A DNA stretch of 19,513 nucleotides from Cellvibrionales bacterium UBA4495 (lineage in GTDB: Bacteria > Pseudomonadota > Gammaproteobacteria > Pseudomonadales > Porticoccaceae): the NCBI GenBank assembly GCA_002388905.1, contig DGNJ01000131.1, positions 23,601 to 43,113 of the forward strand, read 5' to 3'. The translations under genes were made by a program, and so were the position numbers. This document shows positions 7,246 to 15,993 of this stretch, piece by piece; the stretch's first letter is position 1; each line of letters begins with the position of its first letter. Below the pieces are notes generated by a model. That model saw only the letters and a list, made by a program, of their open reading frames with translations, ran no database searches and had not been told where the DNA came from.

Positions 7246-7725
7246 TTATAACCTGCCTTCCAATACCGCAGCGACAATTCCCTCCACGGCGACATCGAGA
7301 AGCGTAAAAACCACTTCAAACCCCTCCTCGCTGCCAAAATAGGGATCCGGGATTTCGTCGCCCTCGAAACCCGGCGCGTAATCCATGACCAACGCCATCC
7401 GATGACGAAATTCCGGGGGACAGAGGGATAACGAATCACGGTAATGTCCCCGGTCCATAAGCAGAATATAGTCGAACCGGGCGAAGTCCGCCGGCTTGAG
7501 CTTGCGGGAGCGCCCCGGCTTCATCCTGACCCCGAAGCGCTCCGCCACCGCTACCGCTCTCGGATCCGCCCTTTGCCGGGGCACCGAGACAACGGTGCCG
7601 GCCGAGCCGACACGAACCCGCCTGTGGAGTCCCTCGCGTTTCAGGGCATGGCGCAGCATCGCCTCGGCCAGGGGCGACCGGCAGATGTTTTCCGTACACA
7701 CGAACAGGAAGGAAAGCCTAGTCAT
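7246..7725 (-). CDS. Low-molecular-weight protein tyrosine phosphatase (Wzb-type)
   Basis: A 159-residue protein of usual family length. The phosphate-binding loop FVCTENICRS contains the C-X5-R signature (nucleophile C10, R16), and the general-acid aspartate is D127 in the IPDPY motif. Cytoplasmic enzymes of this kind dephosphorylate the bacterial tyrosine kinase that controls exopolysaccharide chain length and export, and they usually sit in the same locus. That is the likely role here, although the kinase is not in the window. The ATG lies inside the end of the upstream protease gene (8-bp overlap), so the two are co-transcribed and probably translationally coupled. Extra residues in the middle (RKLKPAD region) are ordinary variation. 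Confidence 0.9.
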   Translation of the reverse strand: MTRLSFLFVCTENICRSPLAEAMLRHALKREGLHRRVRVGSAGTVVSVPRQRADPRAVAVAERFGVRMKPGRSRKLKPADFARFDYILLMDRGHYRDSLSLCPPEFRHRMALVMDYAPGFEGDEIPDPYFGSEEGFEVVFTLLDVAVEGIVAAVLEGRL

Positions 7726-8599
7726 CGGCCAGCAGGGCTTTCACATACCGGACGGGGATGGCATAGGTAATACCCGAGGGGCTGGACAGGAGCGCCTCTT
7801 TGGAGCCCTTGACGAATACACTGTTGATCACGCCCAACACCTCCCCGGTTTCCGGATGGTAGACCGGGCTGCCGCTGTTGCCCGGATAGGCGATGGCATC
7901 CAACTGGTAGACCAGATAGGGGGACTTCAGTCGCTTGACCTGGGCCGCGGTCAGGGACCGGGAACTGGGCGCGGGAATGGCAATGGGCGTGATAGCCGAG
8001 ATAATGGTTTTGGTGGTGGCAGGGTACAGCCCCAGGATCATGCCCAGGGGGAAACCGGTAAATACTACTTCCTCGCCCTCCCTCGGTCGCGACCCGGCCA
8101 GCTTCATGGCCGGCAGGGGTTCACCGCTGAACTCCAGCAGGGCGAGATCGTGTTCCGGATCAGTGCGCAGAACCTTGGCATGACGGCCCCGGGCGTCATC
8201 CCCGCGGCCGGTGAAGACGGTCAGCTTCTCCTCCGGATTTGCATCGAAGTCCTCTGGCAGGACATGAAAATTGGTAACCACCCGGTTGCCGGCGCCGACC
8301 ACGAATCCCGTGCCCCGGGGCTCCACGGAGACCTTTCGGGATTGCTTTGGTGAGCGGATCACCCCGACCCCCACGATACTCCCCCGGACCTTCTCAATGG
8401 TATCCGGCAATTCGGCGGCAACCGCCGGCAGCCAGCAAAACAGTGCCAGCAGCAGGCAGGTAAGCCGATACCGCCACAAACGAGAACCGGCTCCGGGGCG
8501 TATAACCACCCTCTTCCTTTCCGTCATGACCCGGCCTTGTCCCGGAGGGCGGGTATCGGGCAAGACCGCCCCGACGCCAACGTTCGCCGTCTTTCTCAT
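7718..8599 (-). CDS. Exported trypsin-like (HtrA-type) serine protease without PDZ domain
   Basis: A 293-residue protein with a chymotrypsin-fold protease domain. The triad is visible: H112 in TNFHV, D151 in HDLALLEF, and S242 in GNSGSP. A hydrophobic segment at about 45-62 ending AVAAELP looks like a signal peptide or anchor, giving a periplasmic enzyme. There is no PDZ domain after the protease domain, unlike DegP/DegS. The 8599 ATG has an excellent ribosome-binding site (GAAGGAG, 7 nt) but gives a 44-residue tail before the hydrophobic segment. A second ATG at 8527 (AAGG, 7 nt) would give a more normal signal peptide, so the start is not certain. It overlaps the tyrosine phosphatase gene by 8 bp. 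Substrates are unknown; quality control or processing of surface proteins or polysaccharide machinery is a guess from context. Confidence 0.85.
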   Translation of the reverse strand: MRKTANVGVGAVLPDTRPPGQGRVMTERKRVVIRPGAGSRLWRYRLTCLLLALFCWLPAVAAELPDTIEKVRGSIVGVGVIRSPKQSRKVSVEPRGTGFVVGAGNRVVTNFHVLPEDFDANPEEKLTVFTGRGDDARGRHAKVLRTDPEHDLALLEFSGEPLPAMKLAGSRPREGEEVVFTGFPLGMILGLYPATTKTIISAITPIAIPAPSSRSLTAAQVKRLKSPYLVYQLDAIAYPGNSGSPVYHPETGEVLGVINSVFVKGSKEALLSSPSGITYAIPVRYVKALLADD

Positions 8600-8859
8600 C
8601 GGATTGCTCCTTCAGTACCGTTATGAAACATTTCGTCCCCCGATCCTTGACCGTTCAACTGTAGACCGGCACATTTGCACGTACAATTCAGTCCCGCAAG
8701 CGGCCAGGCCCGCAAAATCCGCGGCACTCGCACGACCCCAGAACCGGGATGGGCGTGACCTTAATTGCGGCTTGCCGCCACGCCGGAAGTCAATCGCACC
8801 GGATACAATGGCCCGGAGCGAACAGGAATACAGGATAGGACAAAAAGGAACGCCAGCCC

Positions 8860-10446
8860 ATGCCAGACCTGATTCACCAGTTTATCCAGGCCGGTGCCAG
8901 CCGGGCGCCGGATGCCCCGGCGCTGCATTACAAGGCACAGACCTGCACCTACGGGCAACTGAACGAGGACATCGCGCGTGTCGCCGGCGGGCTGGCGGCC
9001 CTGGGGCTCAGTGCCGGGGAGAGAGTCGCGGTCTACCTGCCAAAACTGCCCGAAACCGTACAGGCTATTTTTGGCACGGCCGCCGCCGGCGGCGTTTTCG
9101 TGCCCGTCAACCCGCTGCTCAAGCCCCAGCAGGTGAGCTACATTCTGCGCGACTGCAATGTCCGGGTCCTGGTGACGTCAGCGCAGCGTCTCGAGTCACT
9201 GGTTCCCCTGCTGGAGGACTGCCACGATCTGCGCGCCGTGGTGGTGATCGACGACGGTGCCGAGCCACCGGAAACCGACATGGCGCCGAAACGGATTGCC
9301 TGGCGGAAACTGGTCGACCGGCCGTCTGGCATCCCCGCACCCCACCGCATCGATACCGACATGGCCGCCATCCTCTATACCTCCGGCAGCACCGGCAACC
9401 CCAAGGGGGTGGTTCTCTCCCACCGGAATATGGTGGCCGGGGCCAGGTCCGTTGCCTCCTATCTGGAAAATACGGCAAACGACCGCCTTCTGGCGGTTTT
9501 GCCCTTCAGTTTCGATTACGGCCTCAGCCAGCTCACCACCGCCTTCTCGGTGGGTGCTTCTGTCGCCCTGATGGATTACCTGCTACCCCGGGATATCCTT
9601 CGCGCCCTGACCCGATACCGGATTACGGGCCTGGCGGCAGTGCCCCCCTTGTGGAACCAGTTAGTCCAGCTGGACTGGCCACGGGAAGCCGCCGACGAAC
9701 TGCGCTATATCACCAATTCCGGCGGCGCCATGCCCCGGACGACCACGGAACGGTTGCGCAGTGCCCTTCCCGACACCCGAATCTACCTGATGTACGGCCT
9801 CACCGAGGCCTTTCGCTCCACCTACCTGCCCCCGGAGCAGGTGGACAAACGCCCGGACTCCATGGGCAAGGCCATTCCCAATGCCGAGATCCTGGTGGTC
9901 CGGGAAGACGGCAGCGAATGCGCCCCGGGAGAACCCGGCGAATTGGTCCACCGGGGTTCGCTGGTTGCCATGGGCTACTGGAACGATCCCGACAAAACGG
10001 CCGAGCGCTTCCGGCCCAGCCCCGGCCAGGCCCGGGAACTGCCCCTGTCGGAAATCGCCGTCTGGTCCGGGGACCAGGTGCGGCGGGACGAAGAGGGCTA
10101 CCTCTACTTCATCAGCCGCAAGGACGACATGATCAAGACCTCCGGCTACCGGGTAAGCCCCACGGAAATCGAGGAAGTGGTCTACGGCATGGCGGGCGTC
10201 ACGGAAGTCGCCGCCGTAGGGCTCCCCCACCCAACACTGGGGCAGGCCATACTGCTGGTGGTGGTTTGCGGCGCCGACATTGCCGAAGAGACAATCATGG
10301 CCCACTGCAAGAAAGAACTGCCCAACTTCATGCTGCCGAGGCGGATCATGACCGCCGATGAACTGCCCAGAAACCAGAACGGCAAGATCGACCGCAAGCA
10401 GTTGTTTCAAACCCACGAGTTACTGTTCCAGGAGTCAGAAAGTTGA
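8860..10446 (+). CDS. Acyl-CoA ligase (AMP-forming), exosortase A system-associated
   Basis: A 528-residue ANL-superfamily adenylating enzyme. Core motifs are all present: the P-loop-like YTSGSTGNPKG at about 172-182, YGLTEAF near 312, the WSGD hinge-preceding motif near 402, and the C-terminal catalytic lysine in RNQNGKIDR near 508. It should activate a carboxylic acid as the acyl-adenylate and pass it to CoA or to a carrier protein; the dedicated ACP gene at 17763-18014 is an obvious acceptor candidate. This family is a recurrent marker of exosortase A loci, but its natural acid is not known. The ATG is preceded by AAGGA with 10-nt spacing. Its stop overlaps the start of the decarboxylase gene by 4 nt, so the two are made together. 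It is the first gene of a plus-strand operon; the 260-bp upstream gap (8600-8859) separates it from the divergent protease gene and contains no recognisable gene. Confidence 0.92.
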   Translation: MPDLIHQFIQAGASRAPDAPALHYKAQTCTYGQLNEDIARVAGGLAALGLSAGERVAVYLPKLPETVQAIFGTAAAGGVFVPVNPLLKPQQVSYILRDCNVRVLVTSAQRLESLVPLLEDCHDLRAVVVIDDGAEPPETDMAPKRIAWRKLVDRPSGIPAPHRIDTDMAAILYTSGSTGNPKGVVLSHRNMVAGARSVASYLENTANDRLLAVLPFSFDYGLSQLTTAFSVGASVALMDYLLPRDILRALTRYRITGLAAVPPLWNQLVQLDWPREAADELRYITNSGGAMPRTTTERLRSALPDTRIYLMYGLTEAFRSTYLPPEQVDKRPDSMGKAIPNAEILVVREDGSECAPGEPGELVHRGSLVAMGYWNDPDKTAERFRPSPGQARELPLSEIAVWSGDQVRRDEEGYLYFISRKDDMIKTSGYRVSPTEIEEVVYGMAGVTEVAAVGLPHPTLGQAILLVVVCGADIAEETIMAHCKKELPNFMLPRRIMTADELPRNQNGKIDRKQLFQTHELLFQESES

Positions 10447-11687
10447 AAAAGGCCAGCGGAGAACGCCCCAGACATATCGCCATGGATCAGTTCCAGGTCC
10501 GGGACAACTGCCTGTTGGTGGGGGATATCCCCTTGCCCAGACTGGCCCACCGGGTGGGACAGACACCCTTCTATGCGTATGACCGGCAGATAATGACCCA
10601 ACGGGTGGAGACGCTCAATAGACGCCTCCCGGACGAGGTCAGCCTCCATTACGCCGTCAAGGCCAACCCCATGCCGGCGGTCGTGCAGCATATGAGCCGG
10701 CTCACCAATGGCCTGGATGTGGCCTCCCTCAGGGAAATGCGCACCGCCCTGGACACCGGCACGCCTCCCAACAAGATCAGTTTCGCGGGCCCCGGCAAGG
10801 CCGACATCGAATTGCGCGCCGCCATCGCCGCGAGCGTCATCATCAATGCCGAGTCCGCCGCCGAGGTGGCGCGCATCGCCCGCCTCGGTGATTCCCTGTC
10901 GATCCGCCCCCGGGTCGCCATCCGGGTCAACCCCGACTTCCAGCTGAAAACTTCGGGAATGAAGATGTCCGGCGGGCCCAAACCTTTCGGTGTGGATGCG
11001 GAGCAGGTCCCCGCCCTACTCCGGCGGATGAAGTCGTACGAACTGGATTTCCAGGGCTTTCATATTTTCAGTGGTTCGCAAAACCTGAGGCCGGAATCCA
11101 TTATCGAGGCGCAGACCCAGACCCTCGACCTCGCCACGCGACTCGCGGACGACGCGCCGTCTCCCGTCAAATGGCTCAACCTGGGCGGCGGCTTCGGGAT
11201 TCCCTACTTTCCCGGCGACCAGCGCCTCGATTTGCAGCCCATTGCCGACAACCTGGCGAACCTGGTCAGGGAATACCGGCCGCGACTGCCCGAGGCGGAG
11301 TTCGTGATCGAACTGGGCCGCTATCTGGTGGGTGAAGCGGGTATTTATGTTTGCGAGGTTATCGACGTCAAGGAATCCCGCGGCGAGACCTTCGCCGTGA
11401 CCAATGGTGGACTGCATCATCACCTGTCCGCCTCGGGTAACTTTGGGCAACTGATCCGGAAAAACTACCCGGTTTGCATCGGCAACCGGGTGACCGGCGC
11501 CGACACGGGCCCCGTCAATGTCGTCGGCCCGCTGTGCACACCCCTGGACATCCTGGCAGACAAGTACAGCCTGCCCAGGGTCGATGTGGGGGATCTTATA
11601 GTGGTATTCCAGTCCGGCGCCTACGGGTACACGGCAAGCCCCCAGGACTTCCTCAGCCACCCGGAGCCCATCGAAGTTCTGGTATAA
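10443..11687 (+). CDS. Pyridoxal-dependent decarboxylase, exosortase A system-associated
   Basis: A fold-type III (alanine racemase/DAP decarboxylase-like) PLP enzyme of 414 residues from the TTG start. The Schiff-base lysine is K73 in HYAVKANP. The glycine-rich phosphate-binding segment LNLGGGFGIPYF is near residue 250. GPLCTPLDIL near 365 supplies the Cys and Asp that line the active site from the partner subunit, and the chain ends with the typical SGAYGYTAS segment. Relatives decarboxylate diaminopimelate, ornithine or arginine; the substrate of this exosortase-linked branch is not established. TTG at 10443 overlaps the ligase stop and has AGGAG 8 nt upstream. An ATG at 10482 (MDQFQVRD) matches the family's usual N-terminus better but lacks a ribosome-binding site. 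Translational coupling to the ligase suggests the two act on one pathway, for example activating an acid that will be joined to an amine made here. Confidence 0.92.
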   Translation: MKKASGERPRHIAMDQFQVRDNCLLVGDIPLPRLAHRVGQTPFYAYDRQIMTQRVETLNRRLPDEVSLHYAVKANPMPAVVQHMSRLTNGLDVASLREMRTALDTGTPPNKISFAGPGKADIELRAAIAASVIINAESAAEVARIARLGDSLSIRPRVAIRVNPDFQLKTSGMKMSGGPKPFGVDAEQVPALLRRMKSYELDFQGFHIFSGSQNLRPESIIEAQTQTLDLATRLADDAPSPVKWLNLGGGFGIPYFPGDQRLDLQPIADNLANLVREYRPRLPEAEFVIELGRYLVGEAGIYVCEVIDVKESRGETFAVTNGGLHHHLSASGNFGQLIRKNYPVCIGNRVTGADTGPVNVVGPLCTPLDILADKYSLPRVDVGDLIVVFQSGAYGYTASPQDFLSHPEPIEVLV

Positions 11688-11747
11688 AGAGCGTCTCAAG
11701 GGCTTTCGCAGACGACAAAACAGGAGCCGGACATCGCCACGGCCGCC

Positions 11748-12467
11748 ATGCTGAAAAAATTGATCTCCCTGAAAAACGAGATGGGCGGAGTGAACGCCTT
11801 TCTCTACCTGACACACATGGCGCTGGGACGGATCACCCGGGGCCGGTTCCGTATCGTCAAATACTATTTGTACCGTCAGCCCGTGGCCGTCAAAACGATC
11901 ATTCCCGAACGCCGGGGCAAAAATATCACCGTCCGGCAAATCGACCCCACCGATTCGAACGCGTTCGCCGACTTCCCCCGGCCCGGCACGGTTATCGGGC
12001 AGCGGTTCGGACAGGGCGCGGTCTGTTTCGCGGCCTATATCGAGGACCGCTTCGTCGGTTACGTCTGGCTGAATCTGGGGGACTATACCGAGGATGAAGT
12101 GAGGTGTATCTTCTCACCGCAGCCCGAAGATACGACAGCATGGGACTACGACGTCTATGTCGAGCCGTCCGCCAGGAACGGTTTTATTTTCCCCAAGCTA
12201 TGGCAGGCGGCCAATGATTACCTCAACCACTCAGGTGTAGCCTGGTCACTGAGCCGGATCTCGGCCTTCAACGTCCAGTCGCAACGCTCCCACGAGAGGC
12301 TGGGTGCCAGGGCCAACGGCTCAGCCACCTTTATCTGTCTGGGCCGGACGGAGTTGATGATAGCCGGTCATCCACCCTATGTTCACGTCTCCATTATGGG
12401 CGGGAAGACACCGATCATGCGAATCGACGTGAAGCACCGATCAGGCGGCGACCATTTACAACACTAA
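11748..12467 (+). CDS. GNAT-fold N-acyltransferase-like protein
   Basis: A 239-residue protein, last in the ligase-decarboxylase operon, 60 bp after the decarboxylase. The central part (AAYIEDRFVGYVWLNLGDY, then the YDVYVEPSARNGFIFPKLW strand-loop-helix, then RISAFNVQSQRSHERLGA) has the order expected of a GNAT core: strand 4, the acetyl-CoA binding turn (here degenerate, RNGFIFP instead of the Q/RxxGxG/A loop), and the N-x-x-S-x-x-x-x-x-x-LGA alpha-4 region. It is likely a cytoplasmic acyltransferase using acyl-CoA or acyl-ACP. The assigned ATG at 11748 has no close ribosome-binding site; an AGGAG lies 21 nt upstream at 11722-11726, where the only in-frame codons at a normal spacing are non-standard starts. 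The neighbourhood suggests acylation of the amine made by the decarboxylase, but this is inference. Confidence 0.7.
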   Translation: MLKKLISLKNEMGGVNAFLYLTHMALGRITRGRFRIVKYYLYRQPVAVKTIIPERRGKNITVRQIDPTDSNAFADFPRPGTVIGQRFGQGAVCFAAYIEDRFVGYVWLNLGDYTEDEVRCIFSPQPEDTTAWDYDVYVEPSARNGFIFPKLWQAANDYLNHSGVAWSLSRISAFNVQSQRSHERLGARANGSATFICLGRTELMIAGHPPYVHVSIMGGKTPIMRIDVKHRSGGDHLQH

Positions 12468-12481
12468 CCACGCCCGGAATC

Positions 12482-14674
12482 TCAGTCCTTAATGCCTTGA
12501 AGTCGAGCGACCGACAGGGGCGGCATACGGTGATCCCCGTCGTACCAGAGAACCTCGATCGCGGCTCCGTCGTTGTCGGCACCGGCTTCGTTCGTGTTAT
12601 GGCTGAACCTGATATTGGCATCCGGCTGATCTACGACCGGCGGGTTGATACCGCGATAGCGCATCAGTGCCGTCTTGCCGTAATTTTTGGCGGGTTCATC
12701 CCGGGATTTGTCCCGATAGGTCACCAGACGGTTATCTTCCATGATCAGGGAGACCGGCCAATTGGTGTGGCCCGCGCAATTGGCCTTTGAAGCACCTCCC
12801 AACATCATGAATTCAGCGTTATCGGTTTTATCGGATTGCTGCAGAACACTTTCCCTGATCACCAGCTCGCCACCACAGGGCATTTCCACAAGACGGGAAT
12901 GTCGAGTGCGCCCCCCGAGAATTTGTGTGCTTTCGATAAACGTATTCCGGGCGCGGGACTTGACCAGGTGCCCCAACCGGTGGGAGCCGTGTATTTTCGA
13001 ATCCCGGATCACCAGCTCGTCGGACCAGCCGGCGTAAATAACATGGGAGAGATCCGACTGCCGGTTAAGCCCGGTGTCGCCGATATTGCTGTTCTCGATT
13101 ACGAGGCGCCCGCCCCCGTTGCCAGTCAGGACACCCATCTCCTGATTCAGAATTGTGACGTTGCGAAGAGTGACATCGTAATTGCGCCCCTGGATTCGGA
13201 CACCGGCACAATTTGTATGGCATTCCGGTGGCACATCGGCAATCAGACCGTCGATGACCACGGGGCCGGGCCCGTCGACGACGACAACCCCCTTGCCATG
13301 AACAGGCGCCGATAGCCGCACGCCTGACATGTGCAGGTCCAGAGGCTTATTAATGTAGATGCCTTTTTTATAGGTTCCCGCCGGAATAGTCACGGATTCA
13401 CCGGCTTTGGCGCTGGTGATAAAGTCCTGGGGATCGACAGTCGAGGCCGCGACACCGGCTTTTTCCGGGTGCTTGTAAACCAGCACGCCGGCATCGGCCG
13501 TCGCCACACCCACGAAGACATCGCCATCGGGCAAATAAACCCATTTCGAGTAAACCCGCTTATCATTGCTGCCGGGCTTCTTGCCACGCCAGTTGGTGAC
13601 AGAGTAGCTTTTGGTGTCGGGATCGAATTCCGTAACATTGTTACCGCCGTCCCAGAGCACCAGCTTGCCGTTGCGCATCGCCGCGCCCATGCCGAATCCC
13701 GTCGATTTTTTGGCGAAGCGGCTGCCGCGCGCATTCAACGGGATTTTCAGAATGCCGTACCGCTTGGACACGAACCACAGCGTATCGCGCTGCCCGTCCA
13801 GCACCAGATTGCCGTCGCTGTAGTCATTACCCATGTCCGCGGCCCGGGTCATGGTTTGCGCCGGCTGGCCGGGATCGAACTTGACCCCCTTGGCCGTGTT
13901 GGCACCGTAGAGCAACCAACCGTCCGCCAGCTCCACCGATGTCGGCAAGCCCCCTGCCAGCGTCACAGGGTGTTGTTTCCAGGTAAGCGGCGCCACCCCG
14001 TTACGGGTTTGCGACTCCGACGGATTGAATTCCCAGAGTTCTCCCCGGGAGCCGAAGTTGCCACCATCGTCACCGCCCTTGAGGCCGTAGATACCGGCCA
14101 CCCAGAAGATGGTGCCCGTTTTGCTGGCGTACTGCACCCCATCGTAGGTGTGGGCAGAGGCGGGTCCACATTCGGGGTCGGGGATGTAAACACTCTCCGC
14201 TTTCTTGTTCCGGGAGATACCGCCGTAGGGCGCTTGTTCACCCTTTTCGACCTCGTAGGAAAGCCGGCAAGGGTCTTTCAGTCGCGTCCATTTTCCCCGG
14301 CTCAGGTCGAACTCGTAGACACCATTCCCCAGGTAGTCGGCGTGGCCGCCATTGGCGAGCAGATACAGTTTCTTCTGTCCGGCGTCGAAGGCCATACCGT
14401 TCCAGGCAATGAAGATGGATTTGGCCCCAGTCCAGCCACGGATGCTACTGTAGTAATCCAGACTTTCGGGGGAGGCGCCGGACTTGAAAAAGCTGCCACC
14501 CAGCGAACACCAGCCACCGCCCTGTTGATCCAGCTTGTCGACACACGCTCCCAGGCTGTGTGCGGATACAGGGTCCGGCAGTTCGGCCTGGCCAGAGCGA
14601 ACCTCTTCCGCTGATACACCCCAGGCGATAGCGGCCAGACAGATGGCGGTGAACGTCCTCCAGATCGTAGCCAT
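12482..14674 (-). CDS. Secreted beta-propeller (Kelch-like) plus right-handed beta-helix protein
   Basis: A 730-residue exported protein. The signal peptide is about residues 1-22 (cleavage near GVSA). Residues from about 90 to 410 carry repeated blade-like segments of the type YEFDLSRGKWTRL, LWEFNPSESQT and VTEFDPDTKSYSV, resembling a Kelch or galactose-oxidase type propeller. From about 425 the sequence changes to a right-handed parallel beta-helix: IPAGTYKKGIYINKPLDLHM, VVIDGLIADV, YDVTLRNVTILNQEMGVLTG, LVIENSNIGD and LVIRDSKIHG, as in pectate lyases, epimerases and phage tailspikes. Such helices usually bind or cleave polysaccharide. Eight cysteines are compatible with an oxidising extracytoplasmic location. 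The ATG has GAGGT 6 nt upstream. It is the last gene of the ACP-hydrolase-glycosyltransferase run (59 bp after the glycosyltransferase). Candidate exopolysaccharide lyase, epimerase or binding protein; no catalytic residues can be assigned from sequence alone. It converges with the GNAT gene, 14 bp apart, with no visible terminator between. Confidence 0.75.
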   Translation of the reverse strand: MATIWRTFTAICLAAIAWGVSAEEVRSGQAELPDPVSAHSLGACVDKLDQQGGGWCSLGGSFFKSGASPESLDYYSSIRGWTGAKSIFIAWNGMAFDAGQKKLYLLANGGHADYLGNGVYEFDLSRGKWTRLKDPCRLSYEVEKGEQAPYGGISRNKKAESVYIPDPECGPASAHTYDGVQYASKTGTIFWVAGIYGLKGGDDGGNFGSRGELWEFNPSESQTRNGVAPLTWKQHPVTLAGGLPTSVELADGWLLYGANTAKGVKFDPGQPAQTMTRAADMGNDYSDGNLVLDGQRDTLWFVSKRYGILKIPLNARGSRFAKKSTGFGMGAAMRNGKLVLWDGGNNVTEFDPDTKSYSVTNWRGKKPGSNDKRVYSKWVYLPDGDVFVGVATADAGVLVYKHPEKAGVAASTVDPQDFITSAKAGESVTIPAGTYKKGIYINKPLDLHMSGVRLSAPVHGKGVVVVDGPGPVVIDGLIADVPPECHTNCAGVRIQGRNYDVTLRNVTILNQEMGVLTGNGGGRLVIENSNIGDTGLNRQSDLSHVIYAGWSDELVIRDSKIHGSHRLGHLVKSRARNTFIESTQILGGRTRHSRLVEMPCGGELVIRESVLQQSDKTDNAEFMMLGGASKANCAGHTNWPVSLIMEDNRLVTYRDKSRDEPAKNYGKTALMRYRGINPPVVDQPDANIRFSHNTNEAGADNDGAAIEVLWYDGDHRMPPLSVARLQGIKD

Positions 14675-14733
14675 GGAAGTACCTCAATATTCTGTTGCGT
14701 TTATTGAACCCGCTCCGGACCGGACGCAGTGGA

Positions 14734-15993
14734 TCAATCGCCCCGATCGGCGGCAGCCTGGTCAAACAGGGCCGCCAGCTCCGCGGCCGCATGGGCGCGG
14801 GAGGATGTCTCGACGGCTTCCTCGGAGGCAACCGCCGCTGTCCCCTGTTCCACGGCATCGACAAAACCCGGGAATGACGCCCGAATGGCGGCGGCATCGT
14901 CGAGGGGCGTTATCGCCTCGATCCCCGCTTCGCGCATGACAGTGGCAGTATCGCCGCCGCTATCCGTCAGGGCGAACACCGGCCGGCGCGCCCTGAAGTA
15001 CTCGTAAAGCTTGGCGGGAATCTGGTGGTTGCAGTTGGCGGCCTGAAGAATCAGCAAGCCGTCGGCGGCCAACATCTCCCGCAGCGCCTCCCGATAATCG
15101 ATCCCCGGCGCCAGTTCGACCATATCGGCAATGTCCAGATCGCGAAGCATGGTCTGGTAGAGGTCGTCGTGACCGGTGGCGCGCAGAATAATGCGCACAC
15201 GCCGCGCCGACAGGGCCCCCTCTCTCTTCAGGCCGGACAGCGCCTCGAAGAAGGCGCGGGGGTCCCGCTCGTTCGGGTACAGCACGCCGCTGTGCACCAG
15301 CGTCAGGGGCCCGGTTCGCTCCGGGCCGGAGGCGGGCTTTTCCGTTTCCACCGCGGCGAAAATATCTTCATTGTAGCCATTGGCGATCAACGACCACTTT
15401 TCGGCGGCTTGTTCGGGGTAACGCTCACGGTACATGCGTACCGCCCCGGGCGTGGTAAAGATGGCGCGGCTGCAGTACCGGATCGTACGCCGCTCGATAG
15501 CCCGGAACATCTTGCGGCGTCGCGGGTCCGGCGGATAGTCCACCTCCGTCATGGAATCCCGGAAGTCCGCCACCCAGGGTACGCCCGTCAGACGGTGCAG
15601 GGCGAGACCGATGAGGTGGGCCGTGGCAATGGGGTAGGTGGAAAATATCACCGAGGGCTTGTGACGCCGGATCAGCCGCAGCCCCGACAACACTCCGCCC
15701 GCAAACCAGGTGACCCAGCGATCCGGGAGGGCCATCGCATCCAGATAGCGACCCGCCACCGCCAGGTGTTTGCCGGTATCCAGGGCGAAGGCCCGTTTGA
15801 CGAGCACATCGTCGGGGATGTCTCTCAATTGATCGGGGGAGGTGCTGGCATAAGCCCGCGGATGCGCGCTGAGCACAAGCGGTGTCCAGCCGTGCCGCCC
15901 CAGGTTCTGGGAAAAGGATAATGTCCGCTGAACCCCGCTGCTGACCCGGATCGGCGGATAGTGGTAGGCGATCAACAGGGCTTTCTTCACCAT
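14734..15993 (-). CDS. Glycosyltransferase, family 4 (GT-B fold)
   Basis: A 419-residue GT-B protein from the ATG at 15993 (MVKKALLIAYHYPP). The N-terminal domain has the exosortase-locus style start YHYPPIRVSSGVQR and then VFFSTYPIATAHLIGLAL-like nucleotide-independent acceptor-side features, including PWVADFRD. The C-terminal domain has LVHSGVLYPNERDP (sugar-nucleotide domain start, near 235) and IPAKLYEYFRARRPVFAL, which corresponds to the conserved EX7E-type donor-binding region. It should add a sugar from a nucleotide donor to the growing exopolysaccharide repeat unit at the cytoplasmic face of the membrane. A TTG at 16005 could extend it by four residues, but the ATG is preferred. The ATG overlaps the stop of the upstream hydrolase gene by 7 bp. 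Donor and acceptor cannot be named. Confidence 0.88.
   Translation of the reverse strand: MVKKALLIAYHYPPIRVSSGVQRTLSFSQNLGRHGWTPLVLSAHPRAYASTSPDQLRDIPDDVLVKRAFALDTGKHLAVAGRYLDAMALPDRWVTWFAGGVLSGLRLIRRHKPSVIFSTYPIATAHLIGLALHRLTGVPWVADFRDSMTEVDYPPDPRRRKMFRAIERRTIRYCSRAIFTTPGAVRMYRERYPEQAAEKWSLIANGYNEDIFAAVETEKPASGPERTGPLTLVHSGVLYPNERDPRAFFEALSGLKREGALSARRVRIILRATGHDDLYQTMLRDLDIADMVELAPGIDYREALREMLAADGLLILQAANCNHQIPAKLYEYFRARRPVFALTDSGGDTATVMREAGIEAITPLDDAAAIRASFPGFVDAVEQGTAAVASEEAVETSSRAHAAAELAALFDQAAADRGD

Noticed and set aside
8647..8687. Plus-strand promoter for the ligase operon (TTGACC with weak -10, or TACAAT alone)
   Set aside because: TTGACC has only a 3-of-6 -10 at proper spacing, and TACAAT has no -35 partner; not strong enough to list.
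8271..10361. Plus-strand reading frame of 696 codons overlapping the protease and ligase genes
   Set aside because: It runs antisense through the protease gene and then in a shifted frame through the ligase gene; its translation is Pro/Arg/Gly-rich without motifs, typical of a shadow frame.
13331..14614. Plus-strand reading frame of 427 codons opposite the propeller/helix gene
   Set aside because: The minus-strand gene has a signal peptide, ribosome-binding site and domain structure; the opposite frame has none.
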